Of a stretch of DNA of 31,130 bases, positions 7,644 through 15,210 are shown piece after piece (positions within the stretch are counted from its first letter, which is position 1; each line of letters opens with the position of its first letter). The stretch is from an uncultured Oscillospiraceae bacterium. GTDB lineage: Bacteria > Bacillota > Clostridia > Oscillospirales > Ruminococcaceae. The notes below the pieces were generated by a model. That model made no database searches and had not been told where the DNA came from. It saw only the letters and a program-made list of their open reading frames with translations. The stretch is taken from positions 1-31,130 of the forward strand of contig CAJMEU010000010.1 of NCBI GenBank assembly GCA_905212515.1, given 5' to 3'. A program made the translations under genes and the position numbers.

Positions 7644-7847
7644 ATGTACCCTTATCACAACAAGATCAAGCAGCGCATCCGGCAGGGAGAGCTGGCCGCC
7701 TACGCTTATGTGCAGGATTATCCCCGCATCGGCCCGGCGCTGGTGCTGTACTTTTGCACCTATCCCCCGATGCGGCCCATCCGCCCCCATCGCTGGGCCG
7801 AATACGCCCCCCTGCTGGCCCAGTGGGAGGCGCGGCGCGGGCCATGA
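7644..7847 (+). CDS. Small uncharacterised protein (67 residues)
   Basis: ATG at 7644 follows GGGAGG with good spacing. The 67-residue product begins MYPYHNKIKQRIRQGE and contains DYPRIGPALVLYFCTYPP and RPIRPHRWAEYAPLLAQW. It is rich in Tyr, Pro and basic residues, with no membrane segment or signal peptide. I do not recognise a named family. The non-random composition, ribosome site and terminator right after the stop support a real gene. An upstream in-frame ATG at 7557 would give 96 residues, but that extension looks like GC-rich noise. Its position opposite hxlR raises the possibility that HxlR controls it. Confidence 0.68.
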   Translation: MYPYHNKIKQRIRQGELAAYAYVQDYPRIGPALVLYFCTYPPMRPIRPHRWAEYAPLLAQWEARRGP

Positions 7848-7848
7848 A

Positions 7849-7885
7849 AAAAGGAGGCCCGCCTCCATCGGCGCAGCCTCCTTTT
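7849..7885. terminator. Bidirectional terminator
   Basis: The hairpin AAAAGGAGGC (7849-7858) pairs perfectly with GCCTCCTTTT (7876-7885), with an A-run before it and a T-run after it. It lies between the ends of the 67-residue ORF and the ene-reductase gene. Confidence 0.82.
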
Positions 7886-7891
7886 GAAATC

Positions 7892-10003
7892 TCAGCGTGC
7901 CAGCTGGCCGCGCACGTCGGCGGGCAGCGTGTCGATGACGCTGTGGTTGGGGTTCATCAGCACGTGTTCCTCCAGCTTCAGGCCGAAGGTGGCGCCCTCC
8001 ATCACGGCCGCGTGCAGGTTGCGGGGCGATTTGCTGTCGCCGGCGTTCACCACCGGCATGCCCGCGGCGCGCAGCTCGTCGAACAGGGCCGTGTTGGGGC
8101 GGGTGTGGCAGGTGACGACATCGTCGATCTCCAGCTCGATGCGCTGGAAGTCCTTGTCCATCAGCACCACCTTGCCCGGCTCGATGCTGTACACGGTGCT
8201 GTTTTCATACACCTTCACCGGGTGCTTGAAGGGGTCGCTGTGCAGGGCCTCGGCGTCCGTTTGGGCAAAGCGCTTGCGCAGCACGTACATGTGGATCACC
8301 TCCACGCTGGCCGCGAACTCTTTTTTGTCCGTGACGATGGTCACATCCTTGCCCATGCCCGCCAGGGCGGCGGCGGTGTCGGCGGCGGCATAGTGGTCGC
8401 CCCACACCAGCACCTTTTCGCCGGTCTTGCGCATTTTGCGGTCCTGCGGGTGGAAGGGGCAGGTCACCTTGGGGCAGGCGATGGCCTCTTCAAAGGGCAC
8501 CGCGCGCTCGGCGCCGATGCACGCGGGCACATAGCTGGAGGCGCCGGTGGCGTTCAGCACCACGTCAAAGCCCTTCAGCTGCTCCACCGTGGGGCAGGTG
8601 CGCAGGCGCACGTCCACGTCCAGGTCCTTGATCTGCCCGCGGATCCAATCGGCGTACCATTTCATCTTCTCTTTGCCCGGGGCCATGCAGCAGCCCAGGA
8701 TGGCGCCGCCCAGCTCCCCGCTCTTCTCAAACAGGGTCACTTTGTGGCCGCGCACCGCGGCGATGCGGGCGGCCTCCATGCCGGCCGGGCCGCCGCCCAC
8801 GATGCCCACGTTCAGCGGCGCGGCCGCGGGGGCCATGTCGTCGAACTCCATGTGTCCGCAGGCCGGGTTGATGGCGCAGCCGATCTCTTTCTTGGCCATC
8901 ATGCTCTCCTGCCAGCAGCCCGTCAGGCACGAGATACAGCGGCGGATCTGCTCGGGTTTGCCCATGTACGCTTTCAGCGCCCAGTACGGGTCGCACAGCA
9001 GCTGGCGGGCCAGGCCCACCATGTCGGTGTCGCCGTCGGCCACCACTTTGTCACAGAACTCCGGGTCGCGGAACGTGTGGCTGTTGATGACGGGGATGGA
9101 CACGGCCTTTTTCACCGCCTGGGAGGCGTACAGCGTCCAGCCCTGGGGGTAATACATGGGGTCGAAGCCCGCGCCCGGGCTCTCCTGGATGCACTGGCTC
9201 AGGTCCAGGGCGGCCACGCCGGCCCGCTCGAATTCCACGGCCATCTTCACGCTCTCGTCCAGCTCGCGGCCGCCCTCCACCCACTCGTCCACCGAATAGC
9301 GCACCAAAATGGGGAAATCTCTGCCGCACTTTTTCTGGATGGAGGAGATGATGGCCAGGGGGAAGCGCATGCGGTTCTCAAAGCTGCCGCCCCAGCGGTC
9401 GATGCGCTTGTTGAGATAGGGCGACATGAACTGGGAGATCAGATAGCCGTGGGCGGCGTGCAGTTCCACGCCGTCGAAGCCCGCCTGCTTCACGCGCCAG
9501 GCCGCCTCCGAGAATTTGTCCACCATGTCCACCACTTCCTCGGTGGTCATGGCGCGCACGGGCTTGCCCTTTTCCTCGGCATTTTCATACACGATCTCGT
9601 GGCCGGCGCTCCAGGGCAGCTTCACCACCATATCGGTGGCGGACATGGTGTTGTAGCGGGGAATGGCGCACTGGCGCCCCGGGTGCTGCAATTGCACCAC
9701 ACACTTGGCGCCGTACTTATGCATGCTCTCGGCCAGGCGCGCCAGGCCGGGGATGAAATTGTCGTCGTCCGCCACCAGGCCCGTCACGGTGGGGCGTCCG
9801 GTCTTGCCGTCCGGGGAGGTGGCGCCCACAATGATGAGGCCCACGCCGCCCTTGGCGATCTGGCTGTGGTGGTGGATGTCCCGCTCGCTGACAGAGCCGT
9901 CGGCGTTGGAAGAGCTGACGTCCGTGGGCACATGGCAGATACGGTTGGGCACCGTCATATTGCCGATTTGGATGGGGGTGAACAAGTGCTCGTAATATGG
10001 CAT
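7892..10003 (-). CDS. Fe-S flavoenzyme ene-reductase (Old Yellow Enzyme / 2,4-dienoyl-CoA reductase / 2-enoate reductase type)
   Basis: A 703-residue, three-part flavoenzyme of the NADH:flavin oxidoreductase family that reduces activated C=C bonds. Residues 1-340 form the FMN-binding TIM barrel, with HAAHGYL at 182-188 as the substrate-activating motif. Cys356, Cys359, Cys363 and Cys376 form a 4Fe-4S motif (C-x2-C-x3-C-x12-C). From about residue 398, GIVGGGPAGMEAA is the FAD-binding fold, and around 510 a second, less canonical dinucleotide fold (VLVWGDHYAAADTAA) should bind NAD(P)H. Relatives reduce 2-enoates, dienoyl-CoA, bile-acid intermediates or isoflavones; the substrate cannot be assigned here. 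The ATG at 10003 follows AAAAGGAG. The AraC gene lies immediately upstream on the same strand and is the likely controller. Confidence 0.9.
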   Translation of the reverse strand: MPYYEHLFTPIQIGNMTVPNRICHVPTDVSSSNADGSVSERDIHHHSQIAKGGVGLIIVGATSPDGKTGRPTVTGLVADDDNFIPGLARLAESMHKYGAKCVVQLQHPGRQCAIPRYNTMSATDMVVKLPWSAGHEIVYENAEEKGKPVRAMTTEEVVDMVDKFSEAAWRVKQAGFDGVELHAAHGYLISQFMSPYLNKRIDRWGGSFENRMRFPLAIISSIQKKCGRDFPILVRYSVDEWVEGGRELDESVKMAVEFERAGVAALDLSQCIQESPGAGFDPMYYPQGWTLYASQAVKKAVSIPVINSHTFRDPEFCDKVVADGDTDMVGLARQLLCDPYWALKAYMGKPEQIRRCISCLTGCWQESMMAKKEIGCAINPACGHMEFDDMAPAAAPLNVGIVGGGPAGMEAARIAAVRGHKVTLFEKSGELGGAILGCCMAPGKEKMKWYADWIRGQIKDLDVDVRLRTCPTVEQLKGFDVVLNATGASSYVPACIGAERAVPFEEAIACPKVTCPFHPQDRKMRKTGEKVLVWGDHYAAADTAAALAGMGKDVTIVTDKKEFAASVEVIHMYVLRKRFAQTDAEALHSDPFKHPVKVYENSTVYSIEPGKVVLMDKDFQRIELEIDDVVTCHTRPNTALFDELRAAGMPVVNAGDSKSPRNLHAAVMEGATFGLKLEEHVLMNPNHSVIDTLPADVRGQLAR

Positions 10004-10068
10004 AAAAAATCGCTCCTTTTCCCTAAAGTGTACAAAAAATCGCAAAAAAATTCCGCTGTTCTGGCTTT

Positions 10069-10097
10069 ATTGTACACCCGTCCTGGGGGGAGCGAAA
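10069..10097 (-). promoter_or_regulatory. Possible ene-reductase promoter
   Basis: The minus strand carries TACAAT (10074-10069) with only a poor -35 (TTTCGC, 10097-10092) at 17 bp. It lies between the AraC stop and the ene-reductase start. A weak -35 would fit an activator-dependent promoter. Confidence 0.4.
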
Positions 10098-10110
10098 TGG
10101 CAAAAGCGAT

Positions 10111-11013
10111 TCAATTTATATCAGATGCGGCTATTGTCCCTGTATCGGCGCGCAGGCCGGCCCGCCAGGCCCGAGGCGTCATGCCCTCGGACTCCTCGAA
10201 CATTTTATAAAAGGAATAGGGGTTGGCAAAACCGGCTTCGCGCACGGCTGCGCCGATGGACAGCCCGCTGGAGGCGATCAGCCGCCGGGCCTCCAGATAG
10301 CGCAGCTTGGCCACATAGTCCTGAAAGCTCATGTGCATCTCCTGGCGGAACAGGTGGCGGAAGCGCGATTCGCTGAGGAAGCACTGGGCCGCCGCGTCCC
10401 TCTGGGCCAGGCGGCCGGTGAAGTGGCTGTCGATATACGCCAGCGCCGGGCGCAGGCGCAAATAGCCGGACAGGCTGGCCGCGGCCGCGCCCTCGTCCAC
10501 CTGCAGCAGGCTGCAAAGCTCCGCCAGCACCAGCCGCAGCCGCGCCAGGATCAGGCGCCGGCGGCCCGGGCGGGCGCTTTGGGCGTCGGCCCACAAGTCC
10601 TCCAGCAGCGGGCGCAGAATCCAGCCCGCGGCGGTGTCCCCGCCGATGCGGTTGCACGGGCGGCCGCTGTCATAGCGGAAGGGCAGCAAATATTCGGCAT
10701 CCCGGGCGCCGGCGCCGTCCAGCAGCAGGCCGGGCAAAAAAAGGAAAAAGCAAAAGCGGGTCTCCCTGTGGGGCGCACTGGCCGCGCCGTGCTTCTCCAG
10801 GTCGTTGGCCAGGAAAATGTCGCCCGCGCGGTAGGGGTAACAGTGGTTTTCAAAATAGAAGGTGCCCTCCCCCGCCGTGCACAGGCCCAGTTCATAATAA
10901 TTGTGCCAGTGCATCCTGGGCGGGCCGTCGGACGCGTCGTCGGTCACGGTGTAATCCACCACCGAAAAAGGGAATTCGGCGTCCAGCCGGTAATCCCAAA
11001 AAAAGCTTTGCAT
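10111..11013 (-). CDS. AraC-family transcriptional regulator
   Basis: A 300-residue regulator. The N-terminal half is a cupin-like effector domain with HWHNYYELGLCTAGEGTF and YRAGDIFLANDLEKHG, the pattern of sugar- or small-molecule-sensing AraC proteins. The C-terminal ~100 residues hold the two helix-turn-helix motifs, ending with GFANPYSFYKMFEESEGMTP, the classic AraC signature. The ATG at 11013 follows AAAGGAGG; the same frame is open for another 180 codons upstream, but that stretch crosses the tRNA and lacks coding character. Its own promoter is visible upstream. The ene-reductase gene follows 107 bp downstream on the same strand, so it probably controls that gene in response to its substrate (inference). 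Confidence 0.92.
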   Translation of the reverse strand: MQSFFWDYRLDAEFPFSVVDYTVTDDASDGPPRMHWHNYYELGLCTAGEGTFYFENHCYPYRAGDIFLANDLEKHGAASAPHRETRFCFFLFLPGLLLDGAGARDAEYLLPFRYDSGRPCNRIGGDTAAGWILRPLLEDLWADAQSARPGRRRLILARLRLVLAELCSLLQVDEGAAAASLSGYLRLRPALAYIDSHFTGRLAQRDAAAQCFLSESRFRHLFRQEMHMSFQDYVAKLRYLEARRLIASSGLSIGAAVREAGFANPYSFYKMFEESEGMTPRAWRAGLRADTGTIAASDIN

Positions 11014-11045
11014 CGGGCCTGCCTCCTTTGTGTCCCATTGCCTTG

Positions 11046-11074
11046 ATTGTAACAGACGGGCCGCCGCCATGCAA
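11046..11074 (-). promoter_or_regulatory. Promoter of the AraC-family gene
   Basis: On the minus strand TTGCAT (11074-11069) and TACAAT (11051-11046) are 17 bp apart, about 33 bases before the start codon. Confidence 0.65.
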
Positions 11075-11080
11075 GGGGAA

Positions 11081-11107
11081 GGCCCCCTGTGCGCTGCACA
11101 GGGGGCC
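11081..11107. other. Strong hairpin without a clear T-run
   Basis: GGCCCCCTGTGC (11081-11092) pairs perfectly with GCACAGGGGGCC (11096-11107) around a 3-base loop. Neither side has a proper T-run, so it is not a textbook terminator. It lies 33 bases before the 28-codon ORF and would form a stable structure in that ORF's leader. Confidence 0.6.
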
Positions 11108-11140
11108 AAAGGGGTATCTCTCTTGGTGTGAGGAGGAATC

Positions 11141-11227
11141 ATGTACAGAGCTCCGGATTGCGGCTTCCGTCCCTCTGCATGTTTGATTATAACGGTTATT
11201 TGCGTTTTGTTTGTTACCGCGCTGTGA
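11141..11227 (+). CDS. Candidate 28-residue membrane peptide
   Basis: An ATG at 11141 is preceded by GAGGAGG at ideal spacing and opens 28 codons to TGA. The product starts MYRAPDCGFRPSA and ends in a hydrophobic stretch of about 14 residues (CLIITVICVLFVTA), so it looks like a small single-span membrane peptide with a basic, Cys-containing head. It has three cysteines. I recognise no family. The ribosome site is among the best in the window, and a 12-bp hairpin precedes it. No plus-strand gene follows, so it is not an obvious leader peptide. No convincing promoter was found. It could be a small membrane protein or a toxin-like peptide, but this is speculative. Confidence 0.5.
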   Translation: MYRAPDCGFRPSACLIITVICVLFVTAL

Positions 11228-11244
11228 ACAAGCTGTAAACAGTA

Positions 11245-11282
11245 ATAAAACTCCGCCGGCCGGTTTCCCTCCGCCGGCGGAG
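11245..11282 (-). terminator. Hairpin with T-run on the minus strand
   Basis: CTCCGCCGGC (11251-11260) pairs with GCCGGCGGAG (11273-11282). On the minus strand the stem is followed by TTTTATTA, so it reads as a minus-strand terminator, although no gene is recognised in the 120 bases upstream of it on that strand. That stretch also holds an imperfect inverted repeat TTTGTCCCG/CGGGACAAA (11339-11376). Confidence 0.5.
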
Positions 11283-11406
11283 CTTCCAGCGGCCGCCTCC
11301 GTGTTCTGCCCCTGCTGGGCAACGTCGGTCTTAATCCTTTTGTCCCGCCCGCAGGCCGCGTCTTCTCCGGGACAAACCCCAGCGACGCAGATTTATCCCG
11401 AACGCG

Positions 11407-11474
11407 AAAAAACACCCCGTCCGGCGAAAGGGGCTCGCCGTCAGGCGGAGACCCGTGCCAAAAGGGGTGTTTTT
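11407..11474 (-). terminator. tRNA-Ser terminator
   Basis: AAAACACCCC (11409-11418) pairs with GGGGTGTTTT (11464-11473), enclosing smaller hairpins. On the minus strand the structure follows the tRNA 3' end by a few bases and ends in T6. Confidence 0.65.
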
Positions 11475-11478
11475 GATT

Positions 11479-11567
11479 TGGCGCAGCGGGAGGGATTCGA
11501 ACCCTCGTGCGATTGCTCGCAAACTGATTTCGAGTCAGCCCCGTTATGACCACTTCGATACCGCTGC
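11479..11567 (-). tRNA. tRNA-Ser (anticodon CGA)
   Basis: The gene reads on the minus strand with acceptor stem GCAGCGG/CCGCTGC, anticodon loop CTCGAAA (CGA, reading UCG codons), a long variable arm (stem TGCGA/TCGCA) as expected for serine tRNA, and T arm GAGGG-TTCGAAT-CCCTC. The 3' CCA is encoded. Confidence 0.95.
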
Positions 11568-11631
11568 ATTTTATTCCGCCGCGGGCCGCGCGGCAACGGA
11601 CTGTATAAAAGGCATGCGCTTATACCCTGCG

Positions 11632-11660
11632 GATATAATTTCAGCCGTTCCCTCAAACAA
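11632..11660 (-). promoter_or_regulatory. Possible tRNA-Ser promoter
   Basis: Minus-strand TTGTTT (11660-11655) and TATATC (11637-11632) are 17 bp apart and lie about 65 bases before the tRNA 5' end. Other AT-rich -10 candidates (for example TATAAG at 11624-11619) exist nearby. Confidence 0.35.
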
Positions 11661-11708
11661 CGATGCCCCAAAACAGCCTATTTATTATACCATCCGGGCG
11701 GCGGGGCG

Positions 11709-13187
11709 TCAAGTGTGCGCGCCGTCCGAAGGGGCGGCGGGCGCCATCCGTTCCAGCAGATATTGGTCGCGGCCGGCCGCTTTGGCGTGATAGAGGGCCA
11801 GGTCGGCCCGCTTTACGATCTCCTCATAGCGCTGGCCGGCACAGAAAGGCACTACGCCCATGCTGACGCGCACGCTGCCCTCCCCGCGGAAGGCTCTCTG
11901 CAGGCGCTCGGCCACCGTTCCGGCGTCCTGCGGCGCGGAAAGGTCCCACATCCACACGCAGAACTCGTCGCCGCCGTAGCGCAGCACGATGTCGCTGCGG
12001 CGCGCCTGGCGCAGCAGCAGCCGTCCCACCTGGGCCAATACCTGGTCGCCTTTGTCGTGGCCCTGGGTGTCATTGACGCCCTTGAAATCGTCGATATCCA
12101 AAAACAGGCATGCGCCCACAGCGTCCTCACCCATGGAGGCCAGGGCCGCGCGGGCCCGCCGCTCGCCGGCTTCCCGGGTGTACACCCGCGTCAGGACATC
12201 GCGGTCGGCGATGGCGTTCTCCCGCCTGCGTAGATGCACCAGATACAAAACCAGCAGGGCCAGCGCCGACAACAGCAGCACCGTGGCCGCGAACATTTGG
12301 GTGGTACTGGCATTGATGGCGCCCAGCGTGCGCTCATAACTGCGGCTGTCCACCAGAGAGAGGACGGCCCAGCCCCGGTACTGCAAAGGCTGAAAATACA
12401 GGTATCGCAAACGCCCCGCACTGAGATAGGTGTAAAAACCGCTTTCGCCCTTCTGAATGCGCCTTGTCAGATCTTCCAGAGAGCTGCCCCGGGGAAAGTC
12501 CATGGTGCCGATCATGTCGAAAAAGGTGTCGTAGGCCTCCATGCCGTCGTAGGTAGCCACCAGCTTGCCGTATTCGTTGATGACCATCGTGGCCCCCACG
12601 CCCCGGATGTCCATGGTGTTCACCAGCCTGCCCAGATAGCGCGTGGAAAATTCCAGGCAGAGGCCGCCCGCTACCCGCCCTTTTTCATCGAACATGGGCA
12701 CTTCCAGCACCACGCTGTCGTCGTCGCCCATGGCGGCGCGGTACACGTCCGAGACGCAGGGCTCGCCCAGCAGCATTTTGCGGTAATAGCTGCGGTGGGT
12801 CACATCCGCCGTCTGGCCGCCCGCGAAGTGGACGACGCCCGCGTGGTCCAGCACGCCCAGGCGGTAGCCGTCCCCGCTGTCACGCTCTACGATCCGGCGC
12901 CAATTTTCCTCGCCGGTGCCGTCCGGCACACAGCACACCAGGGCCAGGTCCTCCAGCTTGCTGAACGTGCTGTCGAAAAAATTGTCCAGGAAAGCGCCGC
13001 TGAGGGTGGTGGTATCCGCCAAGTCCTCTTCCACCTGCTGCATCACCAGCCTGCCCACCCGCTGCCAATACAGCGCGTAAGCCCCCACCATCAGGCCCAG
13101 CACGGCCAGGACAAGCAGTGCTGCCAGAAGCTGACGGGCACGCAGTTTCCGCCGCCGGTCCTGGGTCTGCTCTTCCGGCTGTGCCAT
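11709..13187 (-). CDS. Membrane-bound sensor diguanylate cyclase (Cache-like + GGDEF)
   Basis: A 492-residue protein that should make cyclic di-GMP in response to an external signal. A first membrane helix lies at about residues 18-40 and a second at about 298-318; the ~255 residues between them form an extracellular dCache-like sensor. The cytoplasmic C-terminus is a GGDEF domain with DRDVLTRVYTREAGE, FLDIDDFKGVND and an intact RYGGDEF (GGDEF at 405-409). The product-inhibition I-site RxxD is also present (Arg396-Asp399). There is no EAL domain. The ATG at 13187 follows GAGGGAG. It appears monocistronic: a terminator separates it from the Enzyme I gene upstream. Confidence 0.93.
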   Translation of the reverse strand: MAQPEEQTQDRRRKLRARQLLAALLVLAVLGLMVGAYALYWQRVGRLVMQQVEEDLADTTTLSGAFLDNFFDSTFSKLEDLALVCCVPDGTGEENWRRIVERDSGDGYRLGVLDHAGVVHFAGGQTADVTHRSYYRKMLLGEPCVSDVYRAAMGDDDSVVLEVPMFDEKGRVAGGLCLEFSTRYLGRLVNTMDIRGVGATMVINEYGKLVATYDGMEAYDTFFDMIGTMDFPRGSSLEDLTRRIQKGESGFYTYLSAGRLRYLYFQPLQYRGWAVLSLVDSRSYERTLGAINASTTQMFAATVLLLSALALLVLYLVHLRRRENAIADRDVLTRVYTREAGERRARAALASMGEDAVGACLFLDIDDFKGVNDTQGHDKGDQVLAQVGRLLLRQARRSDIVLRYGGDEFCVWMWDLSAPQDAGTVAERLQRAFRGEGSVRVSMGVVPFCAGQRYEEIVKRADLALYHAKAAGRDQYLLERMAPAAPSDGAHT

Positions 13188-13229
13188 GGCGTCTCCCTCT
13201 TTTCCGCAATTCTTTCCAGGGTCGTCTCC

Positions 13230-13240
13230 AGTATAGCACA
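13230..13240 (-). promoter_or_regulatory. Extended -10 of the diguanylate cyclase gene
   Basis: The minus strand reads TGTGCTATACT, an extended -10 (TGn plus TATACT), about 42 bases before the start codon, with no good -35. The same TGTGCTATACT string precedes the Enzyme I-like and parA genes. Confidence 0.5.
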
Positions 13241-13342
13241 ATCCGCGGTCGGACGCACCTGTTCTCCCTGATTTTTCGGAAGAAAAAACGCGCGGGAACT
13301 CGTAAGTTTTGGCCGACGTTTTTTGCGTCTGGCCGCATGCAG

Positions 13343-13378
13343 AAAAGCCCGGTGATCCTGACGGATCACCGGGCTTTT
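13343..13378. terminator. Bidirectional terminator with the CCCGGTGATCC core
   Basis: A perfect 16-bp stem (13343-13358 with 13363-13378, loop TGAC) is flanked by A and T runs. It ends the Enzyme I-like transcript on the minus strand. Its core recurs in the terminator at 19521-19560 with the loop inverted. Confidence 0.9.
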
Positions 13379-13433
13379 TTCGTATTCTCTCCCTCCCAAG
13401 CCGCCGGGCAGCTTGCGCCCAGGGCCGCAGGGT

Positions 13434-15047
13434 TCAGCGCGGGGCCAACGTGAGGCCCATCAAACTCTCCTTCAGGGGGATGAGGCTGCCCGTGGGCGCG
13501 CTCAGCGCGCGCACGCCGATGCGCACGTATGTCTCCGCCTGGGCCAGGCTGTCGGCGTTGGAGCAGCAAACGCACACCGGCAGGCCCGCCGGCCGGGCGG
13601 CGTCCACCACCAGCCGCAGCAGCTTGTGCACCGGGCCGCTCACCCGGGGGAAATAGCCTTGCACGTGGGCGTTGGCGCGGTCCACCGCGTGGGCGTATTG
13701 GGCCAGGTTCGTGGGGTTCACATGGAAGAACGCGGCGCTTTGGGCCAGTTCGTCGGCCGAGAGGGCCGCGGCCGGCGTGTCGATCATCACGCCCACGGGC
13801 ACGTTTTCGGCAAAGGGCAGGCGGCGGGCGCGCAGGGCCGCTTTGGCGCCCACCATGGCGTCCAGCATGGCGTCCAGTTCCTCGCGGCCGTTCACCATGG
13901 GCAGCACGATGCGCAAATTTCCGTTCACGCCCGCCCGCAGCAGCGCGCACAGGTGGGTGCGCAGCAATTCGGGGTTGGCCAGGCAGAAGCGCGTGCCCAC
14001 CAGGCCCAGGGCCGGATTGGGTTCCTCCTCCCGGGGCAGGCCCGGGGCCACTTTGTCCGCGCCGATGTCGTAGATGCTGATGGTCACGGGTTTGCCGGAG
14101 GCCGCGGCCAGGCAGTCGCTGAAAAAGCGCACCTGTTCGGCCTCGCCGGCGCCGGCGCCGGCCAGCAGCAGCACCTCGCTGGACAGCAGCCCCACGCCCT
14201 CGGCGCCCGCATCCACGGCGGCGCGCACGTCCTGGGGGCCCGAGCAGTTGGCGTACAAATTCACCCGCGTGCCGTCCCTGGTCTGGCACAAAGCATCGCG
14301 CAGGGCCAGGCCGCTCAGGCTCTGGCGGCGGCGCAGGCGGATCTGGTGGGCGAAGCGGGCCTTGGTGGCCTCGTCCGGCTCTATGTACACCTCGCCCGAA
14401 AAGCCGTCCACCGCGGCCGGCTTGCCCTCGCACTGGTCCAGGAACGCGTGGCCAGCCATCACCACGGCCGGGATGCCCATGGTGCGGGCGATGATGGACG
14501 CGTGGGCGTTGGCGCTGCCCTCGGCGGTGACGATGCCCAAAATCAGGCTGCGGTCCAGCGTGAGGATGTCCGTGGGGTACAACTCGTCGGCCACCACAAT
14601 GGCCGGGCTGTCCAGCTGCAGCAGCTGGCGGGGCTGGTCGTCCAGCACGTCCACGATGCGGTAGCAGGCGTCCAGGATATCGCAGGCGCGCTCGCGCATG
14701 TAGTCGTCTTCCAGGGCGCGGATGCGCCCCGCGTACAGGCCGGCCGCCCGCTCCACCGAGGCGGCCGCGCCGGCGCCCGCCTCGATGTAAGAGATCACCT
14801 CGCCCCGCAGCCCCTCGTCGGTGAGGATGGCGCACTGGGCGCTCAGGATATCCTTGTCCGCGCCGGCCGCCTTTTTTTCCAGCCGCCCCAGCTGGGCGCT
14901 GGCTTCGCGCACGGCGGCGTCGTAATTTTCAATTTCCTGCGCGGGGTCCAGTACCGAGCGGCCAACGCCGGCCTGCGTATGGCGCAGGCGCCGCATCGGC
15001 CCCACGGCCAGCCCCTCCGAGGCCGGGCGGCCCAGGATGGTCTGCAT
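13434..15047 (-). CDS. PTS Enzyme I-like protein with degenerate PEP-binding site
   Basis: A 537-residue homologue of phosphoenolpyruvate-protein phosphotransferase. The phosphohistidine domain is kept: GSANAHASIIARTMGIPA with His182 at the active position. The PEP-binding barrel is altered where canonical Enzyme I is invariant. The GLYRTEF motif is GLLSSEV (Arg to Ser289). WRAIR is LVGTR (first Arg lost). The metal-binding Glu of MVETPAA is Asp423. GTNDLTQ is NPTNLAQ (Asn and Asp replaced). The MCGE cysteine region reads CVCCSNAD. YDIGADK is nearly normal. So it may not use PEP, or may have a regulatory role (inference). No HPr or EII genes are nearby. The start follows GGGGGAA. Confidence 0.85.
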   Translation of the reverse strand: MQTILGRPASEGLAVGPMRRLRHTQAGVGRSVLDPAQEIENYDAAVREASAQLGRLEKKAAGADKDILSAQCAILTDEGLRGEVISYIEAGAGAAASVERAAGLYAGRIRALEDDYMRERACDILDACYRIVDVLDDQPRQLLQLDSPAIVVADELYPTDILTLDRSLILGIVTAEGSANAHASIIARTMGIPAVVMAGHAFLDQCEGKPAAVDGFSGEVYIEPDEATKARFAHQIRLRRRQSLSGLALRDALCQTRDGTRVNLYANCSGPQDVRAAVDAGAEGVGLLSSEVLLLAGAGAGEAEQVRFFSDCLAAASGKPVTISIYDIGADKVAPGLPREEEPNPALGLVGTRFCLANPELLRTHLCALLRAGVNGNLRIVLPMVNGREELDAMLDAMVGAKAALRARRLPFAENVPVGVMIDTPAAALSADELAQSAAFFHVNPTNLAQYAHAVDRANAHVQGYFPRVSGPVHKLLRLVVDAARPAGLPVCVCCSNADSLAQAETYVRIGVRALSAPTGSLIPLKESLMGLTLAPR

Positions 15048-15128
15048 ACCAGTTCCCCCTTTCCGTCAGTCTGTACCAGTTTATGCGCGCCCGGGCCGCG
15101 CCATGCGGCCGGCATGGAATTTATTAAC

Positions 15129-15156
15129 AGTATAGCACAGTGAAGCGCCTTGTCAA
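15129..15156 (-). promoter_or_regulatory. Promoter of the Enzyme I-like gene
   Basis: On the minus strand a consensus TTGACA (15156-15151) and TATACT (15134-15129) are 16 bp apart, with an extended TGTGC before the -10. It lies about 80 bases before the start codon. Confidence 0.75.
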
Positions 15157-15183
15157 TGCAGTCCGGCTCCTGGCGAAAACAGA

Positions 15184-15209
15184 ACAGAGGGCCCCGCGGG
15201 GCCCTCTGT
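15184..15209 (-). terminator. degV terminator
   Basis: ACAGAGGGCCCC (15184-15195) pairs with GGGGCCCTCTGT (15198-15209). It starts right after the degV stop codon on the minus strand and is followed by TCTGTTTT. It separates degV from the Enzyme I-like gene. Confidence 0.75.
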
Positions 15210-15210
15210 G

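Noticed and set aside
7319..10210. A 963-codon open frame on the plus strand, opposite the ene-reductase gene
   Set aside because: It is antisense to a clear flavoenzyme gene, is rich in His/Gly/Ala/Val as expected for the complement of GC-rich coding DNA, and shows no domain. Similar antisense frames at 184-1419, 13413-15143 and 27348-28937 were dismissed for the same reason.
11014..11553. A 180-codon N-terminal extension of the AraC-family gene
   Set aside because: It would cross the tRNA-Ser gene, its terminator and the AraC promoter, and lacks coding character; the ATG at 11013 has a strong ribosome site.
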